This document shows positions 36,155 to 46,340 of a DNA stretch of 59,598 nt, one piece after another (positions within the stretch are counted from its first letter, which is position 1; each line of letters opens with the position of its first letter). Position numbers and translations under genes: made by a program. This stretch comes from Caldilineaceae bacterium SB0661_bin_34. Its GTDB lineage: Bacteria > Chloroflexota > Anaerolineae > Caldilineales > Caldilineaceae. The DNA lies in contig VXMJ01000102.1 in the NCBI GenBank assembly GCA_009841145.1, positions 1 to 59,598 on the forward strand. Direction: 5' to 3'. The notes below the pieces were generated by a model. It saw nothing but the letters and a program-made list of their open reading frames with translations, made no database searches and was not told the origin of the DNA.

Positions 36155-37651
36155 ATGGCAACCTCGGCTGCCAAGCCCAAGTCTAAAACAACCGAAGTCC
36201 GCTGCGAGCGGTACCGCATCCGCTTCGACCGCCGCGCCCAAGCCGCCCTGTGTGCCCAGATCGCAGGCGCGTGCCGGCTGGTGTGGAACCTCCTGCTGGC
36301 CGATTGCGAGCGGCGGTATCGGTTGCACAAGGAATATGGCAAGGGGACCGCCCTCGAAGGCGCGGTGCCCGTAGACAAGTCCGTCTCGTTCTTCACGCTG
36401 GGCAAGCGGTTCACGGACCTCAGGAGCCGACCCGATGCGGCCTGGGTGCGGGCGTTCCTGGGTTCGCCGTGGGGACGGCGGTACCGCGCCATGGAGCTGT
36501 CCTGGTTGGGAGACCTGCCCTATGCACCGCTCCGCTACACGGCCAAGTACCTGGCCGACGCGTATACACGCTTCTTCGAGGCATGGGCCGCGGCCAAGTT
36601 CCAGGGCCAATCCCTGGGCGTGCGCAAGTCGGACGGCAAGCCCAAGGGGTTCCCGAAGTACAAGGCCAAGTTCGACAGGGACGACGGCTTCACCATTCCC
36701 GACGGCGTGCGCATGGACGGCGACCGATTGCACATCCCCAAGGTGGGATGGGTGCGTCTGGAAGGGAGCGGGTTGTACCGGGGCTGCAAGGCCAAGCAGG
36801 TGCGCATCCGCAAGGAAGGGACCGAGGAACATCCGAAGTGGTACGCCTACGTGTTCCATGAAGTGCCGGCGGACCGGCTGAAACAACCTGCCTGGACCGG
36901 TGCCGTGGGCGTCGACCGCAACGTCGGCCAGGCCACGGACAGCGAAGGCGAAGTGTACGAAGTGCCGGACGACCCGAAGCTGGACGCGAACATCAAGCGC
37001 AAGCAGCGCAGTGCGGCCAAGGCACGGGCGCGCTCCAAGGCCAACGGCCAGCCCATGTCCAACCGGGGGCGGCGGATCTGCGGGCAACTGAAGAAGCTGC
37101 AGCGCAAGCAGAAGCGGCGCCGGGAGAACGCCGCCCACCAACACAGCCGCAAGATGGCCGACAGGGCGCACACCGTGGTCATGGAGGACCTGAACACCAA
37201 GGCCAGGACCAGGAGTGCCAAGGGTACGGTGGCAGAGCCCGGCAAGCATGTGAAGCAGAAGTCCGGGCTCAACCGCGGGATCCTGAAGTCCAACTGGGGC
37301 CGCACGGAGCGGATGCTGGACTACAAGGCGGGGCAGGTACTGAAGGTTCCACCTGCCTACACGTCGCAGACCTGTGCGGCGTGCGGACACGTCGGCAAGG
37401 AGAATCGCAAGACACAGGCACACTTCCGATGCACGGCGTGCGGACACACTGCGAACGCAGACCGCAACGCCGCCCAAAACATCCTGGCGCGGGGCCTGGC
37501 CCTGTGCCCGACGGCCCGCGGGACAGGGGCTTCTGCACGGCGAGAGGCGCTCGGTCCCTGTCCGTTGCCTTTGGCAATGGACAAATCGACCTCGGTGACC
37601 CGTGAACAAGGCAGGCCGGCTGCACTGGGTCCCCCGGGCTCCGGTGCTTAG
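36155..37651 (+). CDS. tnpB: TnpB RNA-guided endonuclease (IS200/IS605-type OrfB)
   Basis: 498 aa from the ATG at 36155; a GTG at 36110 is inside the hairpin and less likely. The RuvC-like nuclease residues are all visible: Asp in GAVGVDRNVG, Glu in VVMEDLNTKA, Asp in ANADRNAAQN. The zinc finger between them has CAACGHVG and CTACGHT. The N-terminal REC/WED part and a helix-turn region (QIAGACRLVWNLLLADC) are typical. TnpB cuts DNA guided by an omega RNA made from the 3' end of its own element and protects the element from loss. The last ~45 residues are low in structure and overlap the presumed RNA gene. Confidence 0.95.
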   Translation: MATSAAKPKSKTTEVRCERYRIRFDRRAQAALCAQIAGACRLVWNLLLADCERRYRLHKEYGKGTALEGAVPVDKSVSFFTLGKRFTDLRSRPDAAWVRAFLGSPWGRRYRAMELSWLGDLPYAPLRYTAKYLADAYTRFFEAWAAAKFQGQSLGVRKSDGKPKGFPKYKAKFDRDDGFTIPDGVRMDGDRLHIPKVGWVRLEGSGLYRGCKAKQVRIRKEGTEEHPKWYAYVFHEVPADRLKQPAWTGAVGVDRNVGQATDSEGEVYEVPDDPKLDANIKRKQRSAAKARARSKANGQPMSNRGRRICGQLKKLQRKQKRRRENAAHQHSRKMADRAHTVVMEDLNTKARTRSAKGTVAEPGKHVKQKSGLNRGILKSNWGRTERMLDYKAGQVLKVPPAYTSQTCAACGHVGKENRKTQAHFRCTACGHTANADRNAAQNILARGLALCPTARGTGASARREALGPCPLPLAMDKSTSVTREQGRPAALGPPGSGA

Positions 37652-37654
37652 TCA

Positions 37655-37668
37655 GGTATGTAATTCCC
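37655..37668 (-). repeat. Right terminal inverted repeat of the TnpB unit
   Basis: GGTATGTAATTCCC, 3 bp after the tnpB stop; inverted copy of 36032-36045. Confidence 0.85.
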
Positions 37669-37701
37669 CATGCGGAAAGGGCCAACCATGGAAAACGGAT
37701 C

Positions 37702-38100
37702 ATGACAGGCAGATTCACCTCTTCCAGCGAAGTCCGCCGGGAAGCCTTGCCCTGGGGGACGCTGGCCTGGTTCAGCAGCCCGGCCGACACGGGCGCACGA
37801 TCCTTGGTAGTTCTCGAGGTCGACCTTAAGCCCGAGGCGGGCCACGCCTTTCACAAGCACCCCAACCAAGAGGAAGTCATCTACGTGATCGAGGGAGAGG
37901 TGGAACAGTGGGTGGACCAGGAGAAGCGCATGCTTGTCCCGGGAGACTCCGCCTTCATCGGTCCGGATGTGGTGCACGCCTCCTTCAATGCCGGCAAAGG
38001 CGATGCCAAGCTGCTCGCCATTCTCAGCCCGGCTATTGGCGAAGAGGGCTACGAACTCGTCGATGTCGAGGGCATAGAGCCTTGGGCCTCAATCAGATAG
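37702..38100 (+). CDS. Cupin-domain protein
   Basis: 132 aa. A single cupin barrel with the metal-site motif [23 protein letters not shown] (two His, Glu) and the second motif [16 protein letters not shown] (His). Cupins of this size bind a divalent metal and act as small dioxygenases, isomerases or sugar-binding proteins. It converges with the PEP-hydrolase-like gene, overlapping its 3' end by 8 bp. Substrate unknown. Confidence 0.88.
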   Translation: MTGRFTSSSEVRREALPWGTLAWFSSPADTGARSLVVLEVDLKPEAGHAFHKHPNQEEVIYVIEGEVEQWVDQEKRMLVPGDSAFIGPDVVHASFNAGKGDAKLLAILSPAIGEEGYELVDVEGIEPWASIR

Positions 38101-38971
38101 CGCCGGGCCCGAATAGCGAACCCTGCCGAACGATGTCTTTGAAGGCCTTTACCTGGTTGGTGATTGCTCGTTCCGTGGGCAGTCGCTCGACACTGCTGGC
38201 TCCAAAAAAGCCGGCTACTCCCTCCGTGTGTTCGAAAATGTAGCGCACGTCCTCCGGCTCGCTTATCGGTCCGCCGTGGCAGAGCACGAGAACATTCGCG
38301 CGCACCGCGCAGGCGGCGTCGCGAATCGCCTGGATTTCAGTGGCCGACCGGTCAAGCGTTTTGGCAGTCCGAGCTCCGATCAGCCCCTTCGTGGTCAGCC
38401 CCATATGGGCGACCAGGACATCGGCTCCTGCATGCGTCATCGCGACCGCTTCGTCCGGGGTGAAGACGTAGGGCGTGGTCAACAGGCCCAGTTCGGCAGC
38501 AATGCCGATCATCTCGACTTCCTTGGCGAAATCCATGCCGGTCTCCTCCAGATTCTGGCGGAAGAGCCCGTCGATCAGACCCACGGTCGGAAAGTTCTGG
38601 ACACCACTGAATCCCATGGCCTTGATTTCTCGCAGGAAGACCGGCATTAGGCGGAACGGATCCGTTCCGCAGACGCCGGCAAGAACCGGGACATCCCGGG
38701 CCACGGGCAAGACTTCACGCGCCATTTCCACGACAATTCGGTTGGCATCCCCGTAGGGCATAAGTCCGGACAGGGAGCCGTGGCCGGCCATGCGGAAACG
38801 GCCGGAGTTGTAAATCACGATCAGGTCCGCACCTCCGGCCTGAGCGCACTTGGCGGAAATGCCCGTCCCGGCTCCGGCGCCCACGATGGGGATTTTTCGG
38901 GAAACCAGATCCCTGAGCTTCTTCAGGATCACTTCCCTGGGCATGCCGGTTGACGCTTGGCGACCGTTCAT
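38093..38971 (-). CDS. PEP-hydrolase-like TIM-barrel protein
   Basis: 292 aa, ATG at 38971. The family marks are [36 protein letters not shown] (shown in part), [31 protein letters not shown] and [16 protein letters not shown]. This is the 'phosphoenolpyruvate hydrolase-like / TIM-barrel signal transduction' family (PF09370), whose reaction has not been settled. It lies 30 bp after the UPF0261 gene on the same strand; the two are often adjacent or fused. Confidence 0.9.
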   Translation of the reverse strand: MNGRQASTGMPREVILKKLRDLVSRKIPIVGAGAGTGISAKCAQAGGADLIVIYNSGRFRMAGHGSLSGLMPYGDANRIVVEMAREVLPVARDVPVLAGVCGTDPFRLMPVFLREIKAMGFSGVQNFPTVGLIDGLFRQNLEETGMDFAKEVEMIGIAAELGLLTTPYVFTPDEAVAMTHAGADVLVAHMGLTTKGLIGARTAKTLDRSATEIQAIRDAACAVRANVLVLCHGGPISEPEDVRYIFEHTEGVAGFFGASSVERLPTERAITNQVKAFKDIVRQGSLFGPGAI

Positions 38972-39001
38972 GGCGACCGTCTCGGTGAATGCCAGTCAGC
39001 C

Positions 39002-40228
39002 TCAGCCGCGCGCAGGGCCGCGGGCGCATCCCAGGAACTGCAGCAGGCCGTCCGCAACCACTTCGGCAAATTCGGGATCATTGATCCCGAGATCCATCTC
39101 GAAGAGGGGTATGTCCGGGCGCAGGGTTTCCCTGATGGCTCGGAAGAGCGACTCGTCCGCCGCCGGCCAGGCGAAAGGCTGCCCGGGCGCCGAAACGACC
39201 GAGATGCCCTTGAGCGGCAGGTAGACCGCCACGGGTCCCGACGAGGAGTTGACCCTCTCCGCGAGGCGTCTCCCTAGTTCCAGGTTCTCCGCCGGCGTGG
39301 TTCGCATCAAGGTGACATTGGGGTTGTGGCGGTAGAAGCGACGTCCCCGGTACGTTTCCGGGATCGAGTCGGGAGTCCAGAAGTTGACCATGTCCAGGCA
39401 GCCTGGGGCCACGACTGCGGGTATCCCGGCGCGGGCGGCTGCACCCAGCCGATGCGGGCCGGCACTCATCACTCCGCCGGCGAGTTCATCTGCCAATTCG
39501 GTGGTGGTCACGTCCAAGACACCGGCTATGAAGCCGGACGCGACCAGATCTTCCATTGTCCGGCCCCCGGTCCCGGTGGCATGAAAGACGAGTACTTCGA
39601 ACCCGGCAGCCTCCAGCCGCTGCCGGGCGGCTTCGACACATTGCGTGGTGTTGCCAAACATGGAGGCAGCCACAAGCGGTCTGTCCCCGGCTGTGACTTC
39701 ATCCACCTGAGCCATTGCCGCGATGGCCGCCGCCGCCTGGGCGAACACGTGTCGGCTGATCCGGTTCAGGCCGCTCACGTCGACGATGGACGGGATCATC
39801 ACAATGTCTTTCAAGCCGACAAGACCGGACACATCGCCACCCGCGATCGTGGAGACCATCAGCTTGGGAACACCCATCGGCAGGGCTCGCATGGCCGCGG
39901 TTGACATCGTCGTACCGGCACTTCCCCCGATACCGATGACCGCCTGCACGCGTCCGGAGGCATGGAGTTCCGGAACCACCTCCTCGGCGCCCCGCGTCAT
40001 GGCCGCGACGGCTCGACCTCGATCCCCGGCCGCAGCGAGTGCATCGATGCGCTCGCCAGCAGCCGCAGCCACCGTGCGCCGGGACAAATCAGGCTCGAAC
40101 ACGGGTGGACCCACAATGCCCAGATCGACCACCAGGGTGTCACAGCCGCATCGTTCGATTTGATCCTTGAGGAACGCCACTTCGACACCCTTGGTATCCA
40201 GCGTTCCGAGTACGGCAACAGTCGGCAC
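39002..40228 (-). CDS. UPF0261 / Tm-1-like ATP-binding protein
   Basis: 408 aa from a GTG at 40228. The frame is open far upstream, but that part is the antisense of rpsB. Family marks: VAVLGTLDTKGVE near the N-terminus, IGIGGSAGTTMSTAAMRALP, ASMFGNTTQCV, VFHATGTGGRTMEDL, and PGCLDMVNFW. The plant relative Tm-1 binds ATP and a viral replicase; the bacterial role is unknown. It is the first gene of a two-gene operon with the TIM-barrel protein. Confidence 0.9.
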   Translation of the reverse strand: MPTVAVLGTLDTKGVEVAFLKDQIERCGCDTLVVDLGIVGPPVFEPDLSRRTVAAAAGERIDALAAAGDRGRAVAAMTRGAEEVVPELHASGRVQAVIGIGGSAGTTMSTAAMRALPMGVPKLMVSTIAGGDVSGLVGLKDIVMIPSIVDVSGLNRISRHVFAQAAAAIAAMAQVDEVTAGDRPLVAASMFGNTTQCVEAARQRLEAAGFEVLVFHATGTGGRTMEDLVASGFIAGVLDVTTTELADELAGGVMSAGPHRLGAAARAGIPAVVAPGCLDMVNFWTPDSIPETYRGRRFYRHNPNVTLMRTTPAENLELGRRLAERVNSSSGPVAVYLPLKGISVVSAPGQPFAWPAADESLFRAIRETLRPDIPLFEMDLGINDPEFAEVVADGLLQFLGCARGPARG

Positions 40229-40711
40229 CTCGACACCCGGTCTCCGCCAGTTCCTGCTTTGGTTGGATCGGTCACATTGCCCGACTTGAGTATAAACGCG
40301 CGGCGATTCGACGGTGGCAAGGCCTGTTGGGACCGGCGGTGTTGATCCAAGGGGAATGTCCGTGTCCTGCGGGCCGCGAACCAGGCATGGGCGGCGCCAG
40401 GGCCAGGCGCACCGGGCGCAGTGGGCGTGATGAATCCACAGTGAGAAGTACCTTGGGGATTTTTTGATTGCAACAAATCCATGTTCAAGGGCCCTTGGTC
40501 CGTTTCCGGGTCTTGGAACCCACATCAACAAGATTGGACACCGGGCAATGCCCGTGCGCCCGACCGCCTGTGCTAGACTGCCGACTCGCCTTTGGCGTCG
40601 AGTCGCGGCGCGGGCAAATATCACGGTGCCGGACCGGAGCAAGGGTGTCCTGCGGGATGTAGTTCCGGGTTGAACGTGCCGGTCGCACAACCCGAACACA
40701 GGAGCAACCGG
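40229..40711. other. Divergent intergenic region upstream of rpsB
   Basis: About 480 bp, no gene. An extended -10-like TGTGCTAGACT lies at 40569-40579 without a clear -35. A leader hairpin is at 40666-40694 and the rpsB ribosome-binding site is AGGAGC at ~40700. Confidence 0.5.
40666..40694 (+). promoter_or_regulatory. Hairpin in the rpsB leader
   Basis: CGGGTTG (40666-40672) pairs with CAACCCG (40688-40694), loop 15 nt, ending 6 bp before the rpsB AGGAGC. Ribosomal protein S2 represses its own mRNA in several bacteria by binding a structured leader, so this could be such a site. Confidence 0.4.
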
Positions 40712-41635
40712 ATGTCGGAGCGAAAGCGAATCGACCGCAGCAAACTCAAGCCGGTGGTGTTGGACCTGCTTAAGACAGGAGCCCACTTCGGGCACGCCAC
40801 CCACAGCTGGAACCCCAAGATGACCCCCTACATCTTCACGGAGAAGGAGGGTCAGCACGTCATCGACCTGGAGATCACGGCCGAATCGATTTTCGAGACG
40901 ATGAAACGGGTTAGCGACGTGGTCGCCAAGAACGGCAAAATTATTTTCGTGGGCACCAAGCGGCAGGCGGTCAAGTCGATCGAGGATGCGGCCAAGGCCT
41001 GCAGCCAGCACTACATCAACATCCGCTGGCTGGGCGGCACCCTGACCAACTGGCAGACCATTTCGGAACGGATCAAGTACCTCAACGAACGGGAAGCCCA
41101 GTTCGAGGCGGGGGAGTTCAACGCCCTCAACAAGAAGGAACAGCTCGATATCCAAAAGGAGATCGACAAGCTGAACCGGCGTCTGGGCGGCATCAAGGAA
41201 CTGACGTCGCTCCCGGATCTGCTGTTCGTGGTCGACACCCAGCGCGAGAGCCTGGCCATCAAGGAAGCCGCACGCGTCGGCATTCCCGTGATCGCCCTGG
41301 TCGACACCAACTGCGACCCGGATCCCATCGACCTGGTCATTCCCTGCAACGACGATTCGCACCGGCCCATTCGCTACATCGCCTCCCTGGTCGCCAGCGC
41401 CGCCAATGAAGGACGCGAGCGGCACCTGAAGGACCTGGCCAAGGGTCCGTCGGACGAGGAGATCGAGGCGGAGGTCGCGCGGGAGTACATCGACGACATT
41501 GCCGAGGAAGTGGAAGCCGCGGACGAAGAGGACCTGCTCGGGCCCGGCGCGCTCAAGCTCATCGCCGAGATGGGTGATGCCGAGGAGACCGAGACCGAGG
41601 CAGAGACTGCGGCCAGCCCCGAGGACCAAACCTGA
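40712..41635 (+). CDS. rpsB: 30S ribosomal protein S2
   Basis: 307 aa from the ATG at 40712. The core is canonical: [67 protein letters not shown] and [11 protein letters not shown] ~60-residue acidic C-terminal tail (rich in Glu and Asp) extends past the usual end, as often in Chloroflexota and Actinobacteria. First gene of the rpsB-tsf-pyrH-frr-uppS-cdsA cluster. Confidence 0.97.
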   Translation: MSERKRIDRSKLKPVVLDLLKTGAHFGHATHSWNPKMTPYIFTEKEGQHVIDLEITAESIFETMKRVSDVVAKNGKIIFVGTKRQAVKSIEDAAKACSQHYINIRWLGGTLTNWQTISERIKYLNEREAQFEAGEFNALNKKEQLDIQKEIDKLNRRLGGIKELTSLPDLLFVVDTQRESLAIKEAARVGIPVIALVDTNCDPDPIDLVIPCNDDSHRPIRYIASLVASAANEGRERHLKDLAKGPSDEEIEAEVAREYIDDIAEEVEAADEEDLLGPGALKLIAEMGDAEETETEAETAASPEDQT

Positions 41636-41712
41636 CCGGCCGGCAGACGCTGCCAATGCACCGAAGCCACCGAAACCGAGCCAATCAGCTGAAGCGAGAC
41701 AACGCACCAACC

Positions 41713-42309
41713 ATGGCCGAAATCACTACTGCGATGATCAAGGCGCTGCGCGACGCCACCGGCGCCGGAATCCTGGACTGCAAGAAAGCGCTCACCGAAA
41801 CCAACGGCGATCCCGAGCAGGCCACCGACCTGCTGCGCACACAGGGACTCGCGTCCGCAGCCAAGAAGGCCGGCCGCGACACGTCGGAAGGCCTGGTTGG
41901 CTCCTACGTGCACGCGGGCGCCAAGGTGGCCAGCATTGTCGAGGTCAACTGCGAAACGGACTTCGTGGCCAACACGGATCAGTTCAAGACCCTGGCCCGC
42001 GATCTGGCCATGCAGGTGGTGGCGGAAAATCCGCTGTACGTCTCGAGGGAAGAGGTGCCCGCAGAGGTGTCCGACCGCGAAGCCGCCATCTACCGCGAGC
42101 AGTCCCTGCAGGAAGGCAAGCCGGAACACATCGTGGACCGCATCGTAAGCGGCCGCATGGACAAGTACTACGGCCAAATCTGCCTCTTGGAACAGGCCTT
42201 CATCAAGGATGCCGATCTGACGATCGAGGACTTGCTCAAGGACAACATTGCCCGCCTGGGAGAGAACATCCGGGTCAACCGGTTCAGCCGCATTGCCATC
42301 GGTGACTGA
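41713..42309 (+). CDS. tsf: Elongation factor Ts
   Basis: 198 aa from the ATG at 41713. N-terminal UBA-like domain ([20 protein letters not shown]), the TDFVAN motif ([13 protein letters not shown]) that contacts EF-Tu, and a single shortened core ending in [13 protein letters not shown]. The short form with one subdomain is typical of Thermus, cyanobacteria and Chloroflexota. It catalyses GDP release from EF-Tu. It follows rpsB after 77 bp. Confidence 0.97.
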   Translation: MAEITTAMIKALRDATGAGILDCKKALTETNGDPEQATDLLRTQGLASAAKKAGRDTSEGLVGSYVHAGAKVASIVEVNCETDFVANTDQFKTLARDLAMQVVAENPLYVSREEVPAEVSDREAAIYREQSLQEGKPEHIVDRIVSGRMDKYYGQICLLEQAFIKDADLTIEDLLKDNIARLGENIRVNRFSRIAIGD

Positions 42310-42363
42310 ACCCGGGGACGTCCGAGCCACCCGGCCGGCCCGATGCGGGTCGGCAGTAGGATT

Positions 42364-43065
42364 ATGGACAACCGGATCATCGTCAAAATCGGCGGGGAAG
42401 CCCTCAGCGGCGAGGGTCACATCGGAATCGACCCGGACGAGGCCCGCGCCATCGCGCTCAAAATCCGGGAGGTGCATGCCCTCGGCATCCAGATCGGGCT
42501 GGTGATTGGGGGCGGCAACCTCTTCCGCGGACAGGCCCTCGTCGATGCCGGCATGTCCGAGGTCCCGGCCCACCACATGGGCATGATGGCCACCATCATC
42601 AACGCCCTGGCCCTGCAGGACGCCCTTGAGCGGCTGGATGTGCCCGTGCGGGTGATGACCGGTTTCGAAGTGCGCACGATGGCCGAGCCCTACATTGTGC
42701 GCCGGGCCGTGCGCCACCTGGAAAAGGGCCGCCTCGTAATCCTGGCCGGCGGCACCGGCAATCCGTTCTTCTCGACCGACACAACCGCGGCTTTGCGGGG
42801 TAGTGAGATTCAGGCCCGGCTCATCATCAAGGCGACGAAGGTCGACGGGGTCTACGATCAGGATCCCAAGCTGGATCGCAACGCCCGCGCCTTCCGTCAT
42901 CTGTCCTTCAACGATGCAATCAACCGTCAGATAGGCGTCATGGACGGCACGGCGTTGACCATGTGCCGGGACGGCAACCTGCCGATCGCGGTGGTCAACC
43001 TGTGGCATGCCGACAGCTTGCTGCGAGCAGTCCGGGGCGAGGAAGTCGGGACCCTGATTTCCTGA
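42364..43065 (+). CDS. pyrH: UMP kinase
   Basis: 233 aa from the ATG at 42364 (42343 is an alternative). [53 protein letters not shown] and [13 protein letters not shown] are the amino acid kinase fold motifs of bacterial hexameric UMP kinases. It phosphorylates UMP to UDP in pyrimidine synthesis and is regulated by UTP/GTP. Confidence 0.97.
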   Translation: MDNRIIVKIGGEALSGEGHIGIDPDEARAIALKIREVHALGIQIGLVIGGGNLFRGQALVDAGMSEVPAHHMGMMATIINALALQDALERLDVPVRVMTGFEVRTMAEPYIVRRAVRHLEKGRLVILAGGTGNPFFSTDTTAALRGSEIQARLIIKATKVDGVYDQDPKLDRNARAFRHLSFNDAINRQIGVMDGTALTMCRDGNLPIAVVNLWHADSLLRAVRGEEVGTLIS

Positions 43066-43199
43066 GACCCGGACCGCCATCGCTCCGGCGCGATTGCCTT
43101 GCATTCAGTTACAATGCGGATTCGGGTCCATCCGAACCCTCGGCCCGGAACCCGGCCAGCCAATTGGCCGCACACCCCCAACGCCCAAGGAAACCTCCC

Positions 43200-43757
43200 A
43201 TGGTCGACGAACTTCTGTCCGACATGCGGGAGCGCATGGAGCAATCCATTAAGGCCCTGCAGAACGATTTCGACACGATCCGCACCGGACGGGCCAACTC
43301 GGCCCTGGTGGAGCGCATGCCGGTTGAGTGCTACGGCGCCTTCAGTCCCCTGGTCCAGATTGCCTCCATCAGTGTGCCGGATGCCCAGGCCATCCTGATC
43401 CGACCCTACAACCCCGACGACCTGACCGCCATCGAACGGGCCATCTCTACATCCGAACTGGGCATCAATCCACAGAACGACGGTAAGCAGATCCGCCTCT
43501 TGATTCCGCCACTGACCGAGGAGCGGCGCCGGGACCTAACCAAACAGGTCGGCGCGCGCGCCGAGCAGGGACGGGTGGCCGTCCGCAACATTCGGCGGGA
43601 CGTGATTTCCGACCTGCGCGACATGGAAAGCGAGAGCATGATCACGGAGGACGATCTCCATGCTTCGCGGGCCGACGTGCAGAAAGGCACCGAAGAATTC
43701 ATTGCCACGATCGAAAGCCTGGCGGACGCCAAGGTCGACGACATCATGACCCTATAG
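43200..43757 (+). CDS. frr: Ribosome recycling factor
   Basis: 185 aa, the canonical length, from the ATG at 43200. [46 protein letters not shown] and the C-terminal helical coil ending in VDDIMTL fit the family throughout. It splits post-termination ribosomes together with EF-G. Confidence 0.97.
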   Translation: MVDELLSDMRERMEQSIKALQNDFDTIRTGRANSALVERMPVECYGAFSPLVQIASISVPDAQAILIRPYNPDDLTAIERAISTSELGINPQNDGKQIRLLIPPLTEERRRDLTKQVGARAEQGRVAVRNIRRDVISDLRDMESESMITEDDLHASRADVQKGTEEFIATIESLADAKVDDIMTL

Positions 43758-43794
43758 TCCGCCCCGCGGACCCTTCAGACCGCGCGTCGGCACC

Positions 43795-44505
43795 ATGAGC
43801 CCACAGGAACCGCCACCCCCCGCCCACATCGGCATCATCATGGACGGCAACGGCCGGTGGGCCCGGGCCCGCGGCCGACCGCGCATGGCCGGCCACAAGG
43901 CCGGCGTCGACAACATCAGGCCCATTCTGGAAACCTGCGTGGAGCTCGGGGTTCCGTACCTGTCGTTGTTCGCCTTCTCCACCGAAAACTGGAGCCGGCC
44001 CGACAACGAAGTCTCCGGGCTGCTGAACCTCCTGGGCAGCGCCATCCGCACGCAGTTGGACGAATTGAACGCCAACGGTGTCCAAATTCGCCACAGCGGC
44101 AACCTGGACCGGGTCAGCCCCCATCTCCAAGCGGAGATGCAGCGGGCCGTGCACGAGACCCGCGGCAACAACCGCATTACGCTCAACGTGGCGTTCAACT
44201 ACGGTGGGCGGGCTGAAATCCTGGCGGCCGTCCGCCGCATTATCCGGGCCGGCGTGCAGCCTGAGGACTTGGACGAGGAACGTTTTCAAGGCTTCCTGGA
44301 CCAGCCGGACCTGCCCGACCTCGACCTGATCATTCGCACGGGCGGGGAGTTTCGCCTCAGCAACTTCATGCTTTGGCAGGCCACCTACGCCGAGTACTAC
44401 AGCACCGAAACCTTCTGGCCGGCCTTCGGCCCGGATGAACTCAGGGCCGCCCTCGGCGAGTATGCCCGGAGGGAACGCCGCTTCGGTGGCGTCTGTCCGA
44501 CCTGA
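43795..44505 (+). CDS. uppS: Undecaprenyl diphosphate synthase (cis-prenyltransferase)
   Basis: 236 aa. [13 protein letters not shown] (catalytic Asp), [33 protein letters not shown] and [17 protein letters not shown](A)TYAEYY give the five conserved regions. It makes the C55 lipid carrier for cell-wall precursors. The stop overlaps cdsA by 1 nt (TGATG). Confidence 0.97.
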   Translation: MSPQEPPPPAHIGIIMDGNGRWARARGRPRMAGHKAGVDNIRPILETCVELGVPYLSLFAFSTENWSRPDNEVSGLLNLLGSAIRTQLDELNANGVQIRHSGNLDRVSPHLQAEMQRAVHETRGNNRITLNVAFNYGGRAEILAAVRRIIRAGVQPEDLDEERFQGFLDQPDLPDLDLIIRTGGEFRLSNFMLWQATYAEYYSTETFWPAFGPDELRAALGEYARRERRFGGVCPT

Positions 44506-45440
44506 TGACCCAGCCCGAGCGCAAGCGCAGGCGCGTCCAAATCCCGGCACTCGGGGTGCGCCTGCTTACGCTGGCGCTGGTAGTGCCGCTCTACATGTCC
44601 CTGATCTGGATGGGGGACCTGATCTGGGTGGCGGTCGTGGTGTGGTCAGCCATGCTGGCCTGCTACGAATACTTCGGCCTGTGCCGGCAGGGCGGCTATC
44701 CCACCAACCACAAGTTCGGCATGCTGTGGTGCGCCGTCCTGATCATCCGGTTCAGCGGCGCCTTCAGCGGCGTGCCGTTGAGCCTGGTCATTACCTGGGG
44801 CATGATCGTGCTGCTGGCCTCGGCCCTGTTTTCGCGGCGGACCCCTTTCCTGACTTGGCTGACCACGGCCAGCGGCCCGATGTACATCGGCACCTGTCTG
44901 GCATTGCTGGTGCCGATACGTCAGGTCGACAGCGGCTTCTGGTGGCTGGTGCTGCTCATGTGGACCACCTACATGGCCGATTCGGGCGCTTATTTTGTGG
45001 GATCGGTGTGGGGCCGCCACAAACTGGCACCCGAAATCTCACCCCGCAAGAGCTGGGAAGGCCTGGGGGGAGCCCTGGTGTTCGGGTCCCTGATGTCGAT
45101 GATCATCGTGCTCCTGTCCCAGCACCCAGGTTGGCTGTCCATCCCACAAACCCTGCCGGACTGGCCAATCGTGCGGACCGACTGGTTCCGCAGCCTGACT
45201 TCGCTGGAGGCCCAGTACTTCAAGCCTCTGCCCATCAACCTGTGGGCCGGTTTGGGGGTTGGATTCCTGATTGCAGTCCTGGGTCAGCTGGGAGACCTGA
45301 CCATCAGCGTGTGGAAGCGCCACGTGGGCACCAAGGACTCGGGCACTCTGTTCCGCGGCCACGGCGGCATGCTGGACCGCATCGACTCACTGCTCTTTAC
45401 TTCGCCCTTGATCTACAGCCTTATCTTGATCCTGCTCTGA
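44505..45440 (+). CDS. cdsA: Phosphatidate cytidylyltransferase
   Basis: 311 aa. Multiple hydrophobic helices and the CdsA signature at the C-terminus (GDLTISVWKRHVGTKDSGTLFRGHGGMLDRIDSLLF), with DSGAYFVGSVWGRHKLAPEISPRKSWEG upstream. It converts phosphatidic acid and CTP to CDP-diacylglycerol. Last gene of the cluster; dxr and rseP, often next, are absent here. Confidence 0.95.
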   Translation: MTQPERKRRRVQIPALGVRLLTLALVVPLYMSLIWMGDLIWVAVVVWSAMLACYEYFGLCRQGGYPTNHKFGMLWCAVLIIRFSGAFSGVPLSLVITWGMIVLLASALFSRRTPFLTWLTTASGPMYIGTCLALLVPIRQVDSGFWWLVLLMWTTYMADSGAYFVGSVWGRHKLAPEISPRKSWEGLGGALVFGSLMSMIIVLLSQHPGWLSIPQTLPDWPIVRTDWFRSLTSLEAQYFKPLPINLWAGLGVGFLIAVLGQLGDLTISVWKRHVGTKDSGTLFRGHGGMLDRIDSLLFTSPLIYSLILILL

Positions 45441-45569
45441 CCGGCGACGCGTGGACACTGCCCCAAAAAAGGCGGGATGGGCAGAACATCCGGAGTGCAG
45501 GGCCGCAGTGCGGCACTTGGGCACAAAGACAGATCGCAACCACGGAGCCCTTCCGCACCGCGGCCGAAC

Positions 45570-46340
45570 TCAACCTGAGCGAGCGTACAGAACCCAGCAG
45601 GCCATGGTGTATTGATCCGGTTCCGGCACGGACACCACCGGCTCGAACTGCTCCATAAAGTCCTCATGGTAGAAAGGCGGCAGATCCAACTGCCGATACT
45701 CATACCAGGCGCGCCGTACACCGTCCATGGCCGCCAACAGCAGGGCTGCCCTGACTTCGGGTGTCAACCCCTCCTCGATGCGTGTAACCGCTACGTCACA
45801 AGTGATGTTCTCCCGATCGGCATCCTCGGACCAGGTGCAGAGGGCACTGCCTTCGTTCGGTGCCGGATCGTTGACCGGATCCTCGGTCGCGGGCAACTGA
45901 TAACTTACGGGGCCTTGGTGGTCGGAGAGTGTATCGAGCAACCTGAACTCATAGGCATCGACCAGAAGTTCCTGATCCGTGAGGAAGGTCTCGAGGTCGG
46001 CCAGGCATTCGGCATTCGGCGCGCTCCAGTTATAGTCGGCACTCTCGTCCAACATCCTCACCAGGGCACCGGATTCAGGCAGTTCCGCAAGGTACGCGCA
46101 GATCCCGTCCAGGCACTGTTCGAACGGCGGCGGCCCTTCGGCCTGCTCCGGGCTCGCTGCTGCCGACTCCGATCCGGTGGACTCGTCGGCCGCCCTCGGT
46201 GTGGATGTCGGTGTGGGTGTGGATATCGCCTCGGGCACGGGCTCGGGCATGGGTTCCCCCGTCGGCCGCACGAGGAAGAAAATTCCAACGGCAACGGCCG
46301 CGAGCACAAGGATGGCGAGAATCGGTCGCAGTTTCTTCAA
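45570..46340 (-). CDS. Membrane-anchored exported protein, unknown
   Basis: 256 aa, TTG at 46340 overlapping the rpe stop (TTGA). A basic N-terminus and one hydrophobic segment (ILAILVLAAVAVGIFFLV) act as signal anchor; a Pro/Thr/Glu linker follows, then a globular domain with four Cys (CLDGIC, CLADL, CTW, CDV, C near the end). No family known. It is translationally coupled to rpe, but that may only reflect shared transcription. Confidence 0.65.
   Translation of the reverse strand: MKKLRPILAILVLAAVAVGIFFLVRPTGEPMPEPVPEAISTPTPTSTPRAADESTGSESAAASPEQAEGPPPFEQCLDGICAYLAELPESGALVRMLDESADYNWSAPNAECLADLETFLTDQELLVDAYEFRLLDTLSDHQGPVSYQLPATEDPVNDPAPNEGSALCTWSEDADRENITCDVAVTRIEEGLTPEVRAALLLAAMDGVRRAWYEYRQLDLPPFYHEDFMEQFEPVVSVPEPDQYTMACWVLYARSG

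Larger units (their letters stand above)
36032..37668 (+). mobile_element. Orphan TnpB unit bounded by perfect 14-bp inverted repeats
   Basis: GGGAATTACATACC at 36032-36045 recurs inverted as GGTATGTAATTCCC at 37655-37668 (17 of 18 if extended inward). The only gene inside is tnpB; no TnpA tyrosine or serine transposase is present. A hairpin follows the left end (36103-36138), and the tnpB 3' end holds another hairpin near CCGTTGCC/GGCAATGG, in the position where omega RNA is encoded. IS200/IS605 and IS607 units do not normally have terminal inverted repeats. Confidence 0.7.

Noticed and set aside
40229..41710. Very long minus-strand open frame (part of a 902-codon frame) opposite rpsB
   Set aside because: Only its 3' part, from 40228 down, is a real gene (UPF0261). 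The rest is the antisense of rpsB, kept open by GC-rich codon bias.
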